Positions 1 through 10,724 of a stretch of DNA of 64,000 nt are shown here, in pieces. Each line of letters begins with the position of its first letter. Position 1 is the stretch's first letter. Below the pieces are notes generated by a model, which was given only the letters and a program-made list of their open reading frames with translations, ran no database searches and had not been told where the DNA came from. This stretch comes from Neofusicoccum parvum (lineage: Eukaryota; Ascomycota; Dothideomycetes; Botryosphaeriales; Botryosphaeriaceae), in contig CP087214.1 in NCBI GenBank assembly GCA_020912385.1, positions 1,860,001-1,924,000 on the forward strand, given 5' to 3'. A program made the translations under genes and the position numbers.

Positions 1-112
1 AGACCTTTACGTACAGCAGGCCGCATATTAGGTAAGGCCATCTAAATCGTGATCTATGATGAGAAAGGAAAAGTAGAGATCGTGTTTTTGTATATACCAA
101 AGGAGGTCAAAA

Positions 113-1497
113 TCACTCGCCACGAGCTCCACCCCACACCTTGGTGTGCATGCCGAAGCCGTTCTTCTGCTTCACGCCGGGCATGACTGTGCTCATGGTG
201 CGCAATGGCCGGGTATCGCTGTCTTCGCCTAAGCTTGGGGCGCCAGAGGCCGGGGACGTAACGCTCTCAACCTCGACGGAGATTTCTTGCTGCTGGTGCA
301 CGATGAGAGGGACATCTCGCTGGGGGTACTCTTCGGTGTCTTCGATGCCGACGCTGTTCAAGACCTTCTTGACAGGCATGCCGACACCGCCGCTCCGCAT
401 GATTTCCCGGAGCTCGACATCGTCCTTGTCGTCTGGATAGTTGCTGCCGCTGTCGTGGTGCTTCTTCTTAAGATCCTCGACATCGGAGCTCGTCGTGGAA
501 TGGGTTCGACCGTAAGTGTTGACCGAAGCACCAGCCTTGCCAGTCAGGGTGGGCTGAGCACGGTCGTTGTAGCCCCGGTTGAAGGCAGCTCCTCCCGAAG
601 CAGTTGCGTTGGACCGGGAAACAGTGGCGATCAGGTCAGCCATGGACATTTCGATTTTGAGCTTGACAATGTAGGCGAGAGGGTGGAACTGCATGTAGAC
701 GAAGGAGTTCTTCAGAGACATCATGCCTGATTTCTGGTAAGCGTGTTTTCGAGGAGTGGGCCTGGAGTGAGACTTACTGATGATGAGCACGTCCATGCTC
801 AACGAGAAGCCGATGATGTAGATGTTGAACTTGACCAAAGACTCGTACTTCTTCAAGCCTTGGCGGACCAGGTTCTTCTGGACGATGCGGATGAAGTACC
901 AGTTGAGAGCAGCGTCAACCAGGAGGTAGATGACCTTCTCGCAGCGGTCCCAGACCTCATTGAGGTGAATGTAGCTTTCAGATATCTGAAGGCGCGCGGG
1001 GATCCAGATACAGTAGACGGAGATGTTAATGGATGTGATCAAGACGGCAGTCCCGATCTTGATGTGCAAGGCTTTTCTCCGGTTGACAAGAAGCACCGAG
1101 ACTCTGTTGATAATAATCTGCAGGAGGAACTGGACCTGGAGCGCCCATGTTGTCACTGGGGCGGCGGGTCAGTGAGGTGCAGGAGTGGGAGGCGGAGTTG
1201 GTGCATACGGATGCTGAAGTAGAAAGCGAAGCTCGGAGCAATGAAGCCTCTCAGATGCAGCCAGCAGATGATACTGAAGCTGAGGCAGACGGAGATCTCC
1301 AGCCAGATCATCCAGATGTAGGGCGAGTTCAGTCTTGTGGCGCCATGCTTCTTGGTGACGTGGCGGGTCTGCTTGATGGCGGTCCAGACGGTCAGGAAGC
1401 CAAAGCCCAGGGTGAAGCCCCAGGTCAGGCTGGCGATGTTCATGTCATCCTGGGTGACTTCCTGGTTCTTGAAGTTTGGCGACAAGAGAGTGATCAT
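113..1497 (-). CDS. Fungal multi-pass integral membrane protein, about 426 aa
   Basis: Three predicted exons (1497-1209, 1155-778, 726-113) with introns of 53 and 51 nt; all junctions keep frame and total 427 codons. The protein has about seven hydrophobic segments in its first 280 residues, with charged loops between them. The tail after that is hydrophilic and Ser/Thr/Asp-rich, so probably cytosolic. The layout resembles the fungus-specific 7-TM integral membrane proteins common in Pezizomycotina, whose function is unknown. The start was placed at the internal ATG (MITLLSP) because residues upstream look like leader sequence; MNIASL, 18 residues later, is an alternative. No catalytic motif seen. 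Family assignment is from general resemblance only. Confidence 0.75.
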
Positions 1498-3290
1498 GGT
1501 GGGCGGATGGAGGGAGTGACTGCGCACGAGGAGGATCGAGACGCTGCATCCTGGCCGGCGGTGGTGAGGAGTCTGCAGAGCTATATCTGCTGGAGGGAGT
1601 CTGCTCCTGAGGCCCGGGCGTGAGAGGGCGTTCTGGTGGCGCTGTAGCGCAGAGGCTAGCTGTGGCAGTCAGTGGTTCGTCCTTGGGTAGCGCCAACGGA
1701 CCCTCTGCCACCGTCGGCGGGTTCCTGGATTGCTTAGGGTCGGCGCCCAATGGGCAGGCTAGGGCGCGCGTCGGCAGCGCATCCTGGACTGCTCGACCGG
1801 AGGTTTTTGCAACGCTGCCACGCGTCGGGACTGCTGCAGTCAAGTGACGGCGGGCGTGGTGCGTGCTGCGGATTGAGACGCAGGCGACGCAGGCGACGCA
1901 GACGACGCAGACACGGCGCTGGACGGCGGAGCGGCGTCTCACCAGGGCCGGTGCTGGCGCTGGCGCTGACGCGGTGCGCGCGCGACAAGATTGCCTTGGG
2001 CGGAGACGGCGGGCGCGGGCAGGGCTCCGGTGGTGCCGTGGGCGGTGTTGGCGCTGGCGTCAGGCACGGCAAGGCACTGACAGGCGCGCGCCGGCCGATC
2101 GCCTCCCGACTACCCGGCGAACCTCCGCGGGCACGCTACCGCCTAGCGACGCGCAGCAGGCGGCCAGACCCCCGCCCAGCCACTCACGCCCGCCGGACTG
2201 CCCCGCAGATCTATCGGACCTTGGATGACGCTGCTGCCATTTGTCACCCCCGGCGCCCGTCGCCAATCTCCAGTCGCCTCCCAAGGTTCTCCCTTCACGC
2301 TTCGCAGCTGCCGAATCCGGGGCCACGGACCCAGGCCCCGCCATCGTCGTCGTCGTCGTCACATCGCGCCGCACCCTCGTTTTTCCGTCGCGCTCTCGTG
2401 CCCGGCGCTGCTGCTGCCAGCTGCCGAGGCCGCGACTCCGGGCAGCCAAGCCAGCCTCCGCGCCAGGCCCAGATCAGCACGTCTTTCCCTCCGCCCAGCG
2501 ATCATCTCCACAAGCAGAGCGGCAGTACTTAGTCGTCTGCCGCAGAGATCCAGCAGCCAAAGTCGTACGACCCACCGGCCCGTGCCAAAACACAGCCTCG
2601 GACCATGTTCTGCGGGCATGGCTTCCTGCCGTGCTGCCGCAGCATCTGGGGATCTGGGGCGGCGGCCCTCGCGGTGGTCGAGGCTTATCTGCACTAGAAG
2701 CCCAAGTGCTGACGGACCAACCAGGTCGCCCATGAGTCGTATGATGAGGCTTGTTTTGCTTCAAACTACTTCCTGCAAACATGTCCGCGGAGGCTTGCCT
2801 CTGGACAGTCCAGCATGGGCCGGGGTCATTCCCTGTGTCGATCGGAAAGCTTAGTGTGGCCGCTCGTACGCGGACTGCACCTCCCCGCTCCCCGGCCGCC
2901 GCCAGTCTGCGGGAAATACTAATGCATGTGCCATCTATATCTCTCAGGCCCGCCGCGTCCGGTACACCTAAACCTTCTCGATGTCACCAGAGTGGCCAAG
3001 GGTCTTTAGCTTTGGCTCCGAACACGGCCTCCCGCCCAAAGATCACCAGGGTGTGCGTGCGTGCATTGATCGATCTACGCCGCTCTGACCCTGCCTGCAG
3101 CTTTGCTTCTCTGTAAACCTTATCTTGGCTCCTCCATTCTCGCCCGGCTTTTCCCCTGTACCTTGCCTTTCTCGACGCCAAGGCAGACAACGTTGTCAAG
3201 ACAAGCTCCATTTCCTAATCAAATAACCTTGCGAGGATCCAACTTCCACGCCTTGCTATTCTCTGCACCTCTCCCTCCACAACTCTCGCA
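1498..3290. other. Intergenic, GC-rich, no supported gene
   Basis: About 1.8 kb between the membrane-protein start and the pectinesterase stop. Open frames on both strands are Arg/Pro/Ser-rich, overlap each other and show no domain, so I treat them as GC-driven. It contains a 9-bp tandem repeat (1877-1912) and a short GTC run near 2346-2360. It should include the promoter of the upstream gene. Confidence 0.6.
1877..1912. repeat. 9-bp tandem repeat, four copies
   Basis: Four consecutive 9-bp units: two copies of GACGCAGGC followed by two of GACGCAGAC. No coding context. Probably a simple minisatellite. Confidence 0.85.
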
Positions 3291-4331
3291 CTAATAACTC
3301 GAATCCACCCAGCTGCTGTAGTCACTGCCCAAAACCGTAGCGTGCGTCACGGCTGCCTCCAATTTACTTTCATACAGCCTATCCCCCGTCCCAGAGCCAT
3401 CTCCCGAGTTGTTCCACTCATAGTACAGCGGCGTCGCTCCCTCGGCCATTGTCGTCCACCCCTTTGGATTCACCACCGCTCCCAACTTCGAGTTCTGAAA
3501 CACCACCCTCGCGAGCACACGCCACGGCCGGCCCAGGTACACCTTTTCGCTCAACCCGGATACCCCCGAGGCACTCGTCACCGTGCTGCTGTCGATCACA
3601 TACCAGGAAGTGTCGTCGGTGGATTCACGCGAGTTGGCCGTGATGGCACCGCCGCCAGAAGATGCTATGGTGCACTCGCCGAACCACGCCGATGCTTTGC
3701 CGAATATGTAGTCGACGGCGCCCTCGATGTAGCAGTTGGAGTAGTACTGCGTGCCCGCTTTGGCGTACAGGGTGTCTTGGTAGGACTTGAACTGGCAGCC
3801 GTAGAACCCGAGTCTGTCGGCGTTGGCCGTCAGGCTGCATGCAACATCAGCTTTGGCGTCGGCGATGAGTGAAGAAGATGCTTACGCCACAGCTTGAGCA
3901 CCGGCTCCGTAGCCGTTCACCACGTTGATGTTGTACATCTTGAACCCGGCCGACTTGACGTTGACGGTCGAGCTGGCATCGAGCGACCCAGCGTCTGCCG
4001 ACTTGATGCTGTGGGTTATTGTGACCGTGTTCGACTTGTACGTGCCCGTGTCTGTCGTGGATCCGTAAAGCGTCAGGGCACCGTTGTAGCTGATGGTCAG
4101 CTGCTCGGCGTAAGTGCCGCTGTTGACGAATATGCACGCATCAGCGGTTGCCGACGTTCCAAGTGCGCTGAGTGCGCTCGATATGGTCTTGTAGGTTGCA
4201 CTGGATCCGACTGTTAGACATCCTGTGGGTGCCGTCGTCCGGCTGGTCCGTTTGACAAGCTCTGGTGCCGGAGCGGAGAAGGCTGACGGCGCGAAGGCCA
4301 GCACGAATGCGCAGATGGACTTCACCTGCAT
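3291..4331 (-). CDS. Secreted pectin methylesterase (CE8), about 329 aa
   Basis: Two exons (4331-3886 and 3834-3291) joined across a 51-nt intron. The splice restores the family motif QAVAL, which fixes the acceptor site. Carbohydrate esterase family 8 de-esterifies homogalacturonan. Visible motifs in order: GTYAEQL, QAVAL, QDTLY (catalytic-region Asp), YIFGKA (the usual D-F-I-F-G with F replaced by Y) and LGRPW. The N-terminus is a signal peptide ending near SAFS, followed by APAPELVKR, a likely short propeptide with a Kex2-type KR site. Length is normal for fungal enzymes. The start MQVKSIC was chosen because it opens the signal peptide; an in-frame ATG 12 codons upstream would spoil it. 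It is divergent from a GH28 pectinase, a pairing that fits sequential de-esterification and hydrolysis of pectin. Confidence 0.95.
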
Positions 4332-5398
4332 GATTAATATTTGCAGATACTCGCTATGAGGTACCAAGCCTCCAAGCCTCCGGGAATGTCAGAAGAAATA
4401 CCAGGGATATAAATAGTCTTACGAGAAGTCATCTTGCAGATCTCGTGCTAGCGAGGGAAACGGCGGAGGTGCGTTCCGGAAGACGGAGTAATTCAGATCA
4501 CCTCTGGAGAGCTTTCCGTGGTTCCTGAAAGCATCCCGGACGTTTGACCAATAGCAACGACAGTTTCCCCGTTTTGACGGGAAGTCTGGGGTACAGCTAA
4601 CGGTCAGCACTCATTACTCGCATAAAGTGAGGGGCATCTCGCGGCTAAATTGCCCCACAACCCGTGAAACATACACCTCGCCTATTTGAACCACATGCAA
4701 CCAAACTCCGGACCTCCTGTTTCGTTTGAGTGGTGGAATTTCCATTTCCTGTTCCTTGCACCCAGAAACCATCCGGATAAAAGAAGTGTGTTGAATTCGG
4801 CGCCTGCGAACCGAAGATGCGTTGCGGTGGACATCTCTCCTGGGCCGTCAATCTAGGAGTAAGGCTACCTCACAGCCATTGTTGGTTCACCGTCTCGAGT
4901 CCTTGGACAGGAGTCGACCTAAATATTGGTAAGCTGTGGGATGAAACGTTCGTACGGATATGAGAGTGTCTCAAATTTATGCCAAAGCCACCACGGCAGG
5001 GGATAGGGAGGATTTTGTGCACCGAACTCGCACATGGCGATCATTCACTATCCATTCGAAGAGTGCTAAGCCGCCACTAATGGAGAACAAGCTTCTTAGC
5101 TGAGTCCGTCCGTACTGCTGTTAAACCGTCGGGCCGGTCCACATATAATCCCGACAGAACGAATAGGCTCCGCGGACACAGCTCATGTCGATCTTGTTTC
5201 AGGGACGCAGTCCTTCCTCCGCTTGAAGTGGTGGATTTCTCTCCATAGAACAGACCACCCGTTTCCCTGCAAGAAGTCCGTTCCGCGTAAGCTTTAAAAC
5301 GAAACAGTCTCAACGAGATTGACTACTCCAGCCCGTCTGCACAACATCTCCCACTGCGTCTTTGGCCCTGTATTCGAGCCATCCTCGAAACATCCGCC
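4332..5398. promoter_or_regulatory. Shared divergent promoter of the two pectinase genes
   Basis: A 1067-bp gap between two divergent starts. TATAAATA lies at 4408-4415, about 77 bp upstream of the esterase ATG and suitably placed for it in the reverse sense. Matches to the CreA carbon-repressor core SYGGRG occur at 4463-4468, 4504-4509, 4586-4591 and, on the reverse strand, 4653-4658. This motif is frequent by chance, so glucose repression is an inference from the pathway more than from these sites. Confidence 0.35.
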
Positions 5399-6631
5399 AT
5401 GCTGCCCACCACCAAGCTCCTCGCTCTCCTTTCCCCCCTTACAGCAACAGCAGCAGCCGCCGCCCTCCCAGGTCCCCAGGACAACTCTCCATCGGCAGCC
5501 GCGCTCGCCCCTCGCGCCGTCTGCACTCCCACCGCCGGCGGCAGCTCCAGCACCGACGATGTCCCCGCCATCACCTCAGCCGTGGCCAGCTGCGCCGGCG
5601 GCACCATCGTGCTGCCGGCCGGCGTGACCTACTACGCGAACAGCGTGCTCGACCTCTCGGCGTGCGCCGGATGCGACATCCAGATCGAGGGGCTCCTGAA
5701 ATTCTCCAGCTCGACGTCGTACTGGGGCGGCAAGACGGCCATGATCCTGCTCAAGAACGCCGCCGGCGCCAAGGTCCGCAGCGTCACCGGCAGCGGCGTC
5801 ATCGACGGCAACGGCCAGAACGCGTGGGACCTGTTCGCGTCCGACAGCTCGTACGACCGGCCGACGCTGCTGTACGTGAGCGGCGGGCGCGACATCGCCG
5901 TCAGCGGGCTGCGCCAGAAGAACCCGCCGAACGTCTTCAACTCCATCAGCGGCGGCGCGGAGCGCGTGTCGTTCTCCGGCATGCGGCTGGACGCGACGTC
6001 CAAGTCGTCGAACCCGCCCAAGAACACCGACGGCTTCGACATCGGGGCCAGCACGACCGTGACGCTGTACGACATCGACATCTCCAACGACGACGACTGC
6101 GTGGCGTTCAAGCCGGGCGCGAACTACGCGACCATCGACCAGATCACATGTACCGGGTCGCACGGCATCTCGGTCGGATCGCTGGGCAAGACGAACGACG
6201 ACACGGTCACGAACGTGTACGCCAGCAACGTGAAGATGATCAACAGCACCAAGGCTGCAGGCATCAAGACGTACCCGGGCGGCGACAGCCATGGCCTGTC
6301 GACCGTCTCCAACGTGACTTTTACCGGCTTCACGGTGCAGAACTGCGACTATGCGTGGCAGGTACAGAGCTGCTACGGTGAGGATGCCACATACTGCAGC
6401 AGCAACCCGGGAGACGCGAAGATCAGCGATGTCGTGGTGAAGGGGTTCAGCGGGACCACAAGCTCCAAGTATGACCCAACTACCGCGAACATCAACTGCG
6501 GTGCAGATGGTGACTGTGGAATCACCATTTCCGGCTGGACCGTTAAGGCGCCTTCCGGGAAGAATCAGATACTGTGTTCCAACACCCCCAGCAATTTGGG
6601 AGTGACTTGCACCTCAGGAGCATCGGGATGA
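5399..6631 (+). CDS. Secreted GH28 polygalacturonase, probably exo-type, 410 aa
   Basis: Single exon. The N-terminal signal peptide is Ala-rich, to about residue 22. The GH28 parallel beta-helix signatures are all present: NTDGFDI, NDDDCVAFKPG, GSHGISVGSLG and GIKTYPGG, supplying the catalytic Asp residues, the His and the substrate-binding I-K. The SHGISVGSLGK form and the length favour an exopolygalacturonase over a classic endo-PG (GGHGLSIGS, about 360 aa); activity cannot be decided from sequence alone. Several N-glycosylation sites and paired Cys residues fit an extracellular enzyme. It lies divergent to a pectin methylesterase, whose product it would hydrolyse. No intron is needed: the frame is open from ATG to TGA. 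Confidence 0.93.
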   Translation: MLPTTKLLALLSPLTATAAAAALPGPQDNSPSAAALAPRAVCTPTAGGSSSTDDVPAITSAVASCAGGTIVLPAGVTYYANSVLDLSACAGCDIQIEGLLKFSSSTSYWGGKTAMILLKNAAGAKVRSVTGSGVIDGNGQNAWDLFASDSSYDRPTLLYVSGGRDIAVSGLRQKNPPNVFNSISGGAERVSFSGMRLDATSKSSNPPKNTDGFDIGASTTVTLYDIDISNDDDCVAFKPGANYATIDQITCTGSHGISVGSLGKTNDDTVTNVYASNVKMINSTKAAGIKTYPGGDSHGLSTVSNVTFTGFTVQNCDYAWQVQSCYGEDATYCSSNPGDAKISDVVVKGFSGTTSSKYDPTTANINCGADGDCGITISGWTVKAPSGKNQILCSNTPSNLGVTCTSGASG

Positions 6632-6973
6632 AAACAGCCAGCATGTAGGATTTTATTAGCCGAGTCCAGCTCTATGAACAGAAGATTGAAAAGTAAGATG
6701 CATAAACCAAGTGAGACAAGACAAATTTTGCAACACCGTTGCAAATCATGTATACAGAGTAAGGAAACTCGTGGAATCAGTAACGATAAAGGAAGGGAAG
6801 AATTGAAAGACTGCTGAGAACGCCCTCGACGCCAGGCGGAATTCATCAGTACAAAAGCGTGTCATAAGCTTGTTTGTCGCCATTTTTGCAGTGGTGGTGA
6901 AGGCGCAGCTTCAGCACTTACCCAAAGCCGCAAGAACAGTCGAGAAGGTCCGCAGAATCCGGGTCTTCTGAGC
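6632..6973. other. Convergent intergenic gap
   Basis: 342 bp between the polygalacturonase stop and the TRP-channel stop; presumably two 3' UTRs. Nothing else seen. Confidence 0.7.
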
Positions 6974-9086
6974 TTACTGAATCATGGAGCTGACCATCTC
7001 TCGGAGCTCGGTGATCTCTCGTCTCAGCTGCCTGACTTCCACGACGGCTTGCTCGACTCCGATCTCGGGGGCGATCTCCTCGCATTTCTTCGACCAGCCT
7101 TCGGACTCGAAGTCAACCTCGCCAGACAGCTCCTCCCACTCCTCGATGGTGTCATCATCTTCCTCACCACGCTTGCGGTTATCTGTGACCTTGTGCGCTT
7201 GATACGTTTCGACGGCAGCAGTGATCAGTAGCAAGGGCGAGTAAATGGTTCCCATGACGTAGTCATTCAGGCGGCCATAGGTCTTTTCATCCATCCACCA
7301 CTCAAACGGAACGATCACCATGAACAACTCGATGAGATTGAACGCTTTGATAGTCAGCTACAACATCTGCGGGTTTCACGGCTGGGAAGCAACTTACGAG
7401 CAATGAAAACGTTCTCGTCGGGAGCTCGGACGAACTGCATAGTCTTCTGCGAGAGCTACAAAGAGTCAGCATGGTCCTTCCGTCTAAAGAAGGCTCAAAG
7501 CATACCAAAGCCATGTACTCATCAATCGCATTGTCAGTGATATCCTCGTACGCACTGTTGTACAACGCAATGAGGATGTTAAGCAAAACTTTTGCAGCAG
7601 TCAGCATTTTTTTCCTGAAGAGTTCCTTAAACAGGGAGTCGACTTACCAACCATGACCACAAAAGTGAAAATGTAGTACAAAATCAAGCCGAAAGGAGGA
7701 GCGAAGCGCTCGAAGCCGTCGAATTCAGGAGACTGCATGATGGCATTCAGCATCGCTTTGAGGATAAAGGTGAAGGCTGTGATCTTGTTGTCGACCTGGT
7801 CCATGCCGATGAAGGCCTGGAAGAAGCCGATGAGGATAACCAGAAGTAGAGCGAAGAAGATTAGGGACTCCTTCATCATGACCTTCAGGACCACAAGCAT
7901 TGCACCGAAGAAGCGGAAGGTGTCCAGGTACAGCAGAAGACGCATCCAAAACATAGGAGCGCTGAAAGCCAGGAAGTTGTAGCTCAGTGTGTTGAATTTG
8001 ATGCGTTTGTCCGAGTCGACCTCGTTTCCGAGGGCAATCATACGGGTGATGAAAGATACCGTCAGAAGGGCATAGAGAGTGCTGTTGAAGACGTTCCAGA
8101 AGCCGATGTAGTAGCGGCCGACCTTCCAGAATTTGGCCATTTCATCGAATATGAAGCCGGCAGTGAAGATGTACAACAGCCCTTCAACGACATCGAGGTC
8201 ACCGTCCGGGTTGATGGTGTTGATGGCACCCGTGTACAGTCCGAGGTAGATCAGGGAGATGAGAATCTGGAGAGCGTTCTGGTAGGCCGGCACACGCATG
8301 CGATCGGGATCCAGATGCGCCCAGTAGTCGGTGTTGCCCTTCTGCTTCCAGTCGACGAAGCGCGACGGGTCTTCGTCGTCCTGCACCAGCCAGCCACGCC
8401 AAAGGTGGCTGATGCACTTCTGGTAGCCGGACGAGCCGATGACGCTCAGAGCGTGCAGATCCACGGCCCTCTCAACGACGTTGGCCGGCATGGTATCCTG
8501 GCCGTCGATAACAATGGAGTATCGCTTCAGCAGGACATCCTCGAGCAAGTATGGGAGGTCCTCCTCGCTCTCGATGCTACCTCTCGTCAGTTCTTGCTCG
8601 ACGGCGGGCTATCGACGGCATTCCGACTCACATGCGCTTCGCAATCACCTCGCACGCCACGGCGCGAACATCATGCAGATCGGAGTCCCACAGCTCAATC
8701 AACGCCTGCCTCTTGAACCACTTCTTCACGACCAGCAAGCAGTAGACTACGCAAGCCTTATACTCCTCGCCGCCAGCGGATGCAGCCAGCTGGATCACCG
8801 AAGGAGTGATTATATGGCTGTGGGCGCGTGTAACCAAGGCCTCCTCGATCTCGCAGGGTATCACGACCTCAATCTGGTGCTTGAGGCGGAGGGCGATCTT
8901 GGTGACTTCCTTGGCCGGAATGGGCGACGGGGGCACGTCGTCCCTGCGCGTGGGAAGCACTGGGCCCAAGTCAGCAGAGGGAGGCCAATTGAAGCTTCAA
9001 CACCCACGGGCGCGCATCTCATCGCGCAGATGCGGGCGGTCGCGCCGGCTCTTGTCGGCGCTGAAGAGCCGAGCCCAGCGTACCAT
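6974..9086 (-). CDS. YVC1: Yvc1-type vacuolar TRP cation channel, about 615 aa
   Basis: Six exons: 9086-9008, 8959-8632, 8576-7648, 7588-7506, 7455-7398 and 7344-6974; introns 48-59 nt. All phases close to 616 codons. The family (TRPY) mediates Ca2+ release from the fungal vacuole. The N-terminal cytosolic part carries EVTKIALRL and SRIITP-like segments typical of Yvc1. About six hydrophobic helices follow, then the pore region around GFFQAFIGMDQ and the post-pore helix ending in LLNILIALYNSAYEDI, which is diagnostic. The C-terminus has an acidic EEDDDTIEEWEEL stretch (the Ca2+-sensing region in yeast Yvc1) and a short coiled coil. The first exon (MVRWARLF) is supported by its phase and resemblance to homologue N-termini, but is the least certain. 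Confidence 0.92.
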
Positions 9087-9678
9087 GGCGGCTAGCGGCG
9101 CGGTCGTCGGGTTCTGCGGGGGGCGGTCGGGGAGCTGGGGGCGCGCAAAGGCAGTCGGCCGCGAATTCTGGTGTCGCAAAATCCGTCGCAGGCAGAGCTG
9201 GCGATCAATGGGTGCGTTGGCGAACGCCGTCTTTGAGCGAGAAAAAGTGGGCAGAGTTGGATACACACGCATGCGGGGCGGCCATAGCTCCTTGGCCAGC
9301 CATGACGCGTGACGTGTGTGCCAGGCCCGCCGTCTCGGATCGCGCCGAGGGGCTGTGCGAGCGCCTATCAGGCCCATGCCAGAGCAAATCACAGCAACAG
9401 GCGTCGTCCGGCCTCAACTATGTGCAATCTTCCCCTTGCACGATGCCGCCTCGAGGCCACGCGCAAGGGAAAAGGTATATTGGCTATTTCCGCCGCTCCG
9501 CTCCGATGCAGTGCAGCCGCCTGACTCCGTTCTATCTCGTCCCAATTTTTGATACCCTTTTTTCCTGCACCCAGACGCGACGCCGGCACTGACATGTCGC
9601 TGCCTCCCATGCTCCGTCGAGCCGCCAGGCCCTGCTTTGGCATTCGTTGCATCGATCATGCGCATTCGCATCCCCCGC
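9087..9678. other. Intergenic between two minus-strand genes
   Basis: 592 bp holding the YVC1 promoter and the 3' UTR of the eIF2-alpha gene. No further gene or clear motif seen. Confidence 0.6.
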
Positions 9679-10724
9679 TTAGCTGTGGATCTCGCCCTCG
9701 TCGCTCTCGCTCTCGTCCTCGTCGCCGCTGACCTGCTGGTTCTCGCGCTCTCTTTGCTCCATGAGAGCTTGCAGCTCGGCGTCATCGCTCTCAGTGACCG
9801 CCTTGGGTGCCATCTTGACCCTGCAGCTGCCACCGTCGTAGCCAGTGATGCACTTGGTGACATCCTCAATGGCCTGCTCCAGGTTGGCGATGCCTGCGCT
9901 CTTGTCCAGGCACTGGCTGGTCAAGACGTAAAGCGGCGGCGACACGAGCCTGACCTTGACAAAATTGTCGGGCGTGTTGCGCGCCTCAGCCTTGCGCAGT
10001 GCATCCTTGACCGCATCGATACCCTCATAGCCGAAGCATGTAACCTCAATGTCGGCGCGGACCTTGGTCGGCTGGGGAGTGAGGCGCTTGCCGATGTAGG
10101 ACAGGAGCTCGTCCTTGGCGGCCTCGTTGGGGAACTGGATTTCGGCCCAGACATCGGGGTTGGTGATGGAGAGCTTGAAAGCATCGAGAGAGTGGCCGTA
10201 CTTCTTGTTCAAAGGCCAGCCGATGGTCTGGTACAGCTCCTCGAGCGGCGTGCGCGTCTTCTCGGCCACGTGGCGCATGATCGAGTGGACCATCTTGCTC
10301 TTGTTGTAGCGCTCCTCGCACTTGATAATATCCTCGGGAGAAACACGACGCTTCGAGAGATCGATGTAGCCTGCGGTCCAGTCAGCGCGCCTGCCTCGCC
10401 TTGCGCGCTTGAGGCGGCCACTCACCCTTCTCCTTGTCAACCCTGAGCACCACAACAACCTCGTTGCGGCCGACGCGGATGAGCTTCTGGATACTGCGGA
10501 TACGACGTCTCGAGAGCTCGCTGAGCAGGATCATGCCGTCGATGTTGTCGTACTCAAGCAGCTTCACGTACGCGCCCATCTCGGCGATCTGCGGACAGTC
10601 AGCGCGCGCGCTCCAGCGGGCTCCGGCAGACGGGGCTGCGCACCTGCTTGACGTTGACCATGACGAAGCTCTCCACCTCCGGGTACTTCTCCTCATAGAA
10701 GCGGCAGTTTGTGTAGGACGCCAT
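9679..10724 (-). CDS. SUI2: Translation initiation factor eIF2 alpha subunit, 311 aa
   Basis: Three exons (10724-10644, 10588-10426, 10370-9679) with two 55-nt introns. eIF2-alpha is the regulatory subunit of the eIF2 GTPase complex that delivers initiator Met-tRNA to the ribosome. The N-terminal S1/OB domain contains [16 protein letters not shown]. The kinase target loop [12 protein letters not shown] is intact; the conserved Ser is residue 53 counting Met, so the protein is competent for Gcn2-type stress control. The helical domain and the C-terminal alpha-beta domain ([32 protein letters not shown]) follow. The tail is acidic ([11 protein letters not shown]). Length equals the yeast protein within a few residues. 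Confidence 0.98.

Noticed and set aside
1750..2532. 260-codon frame in the first intergenic gap
   Set aside because: Dominated by Arg/Gly/Ser from the 9-bp repeat and GTC runs; no domain or intron structure.
5362..6381. 339-codon frame overlapping the polygalacturonase
   Set aside because: Arg/His-rich out-of-frame reading of the GH28 gene.
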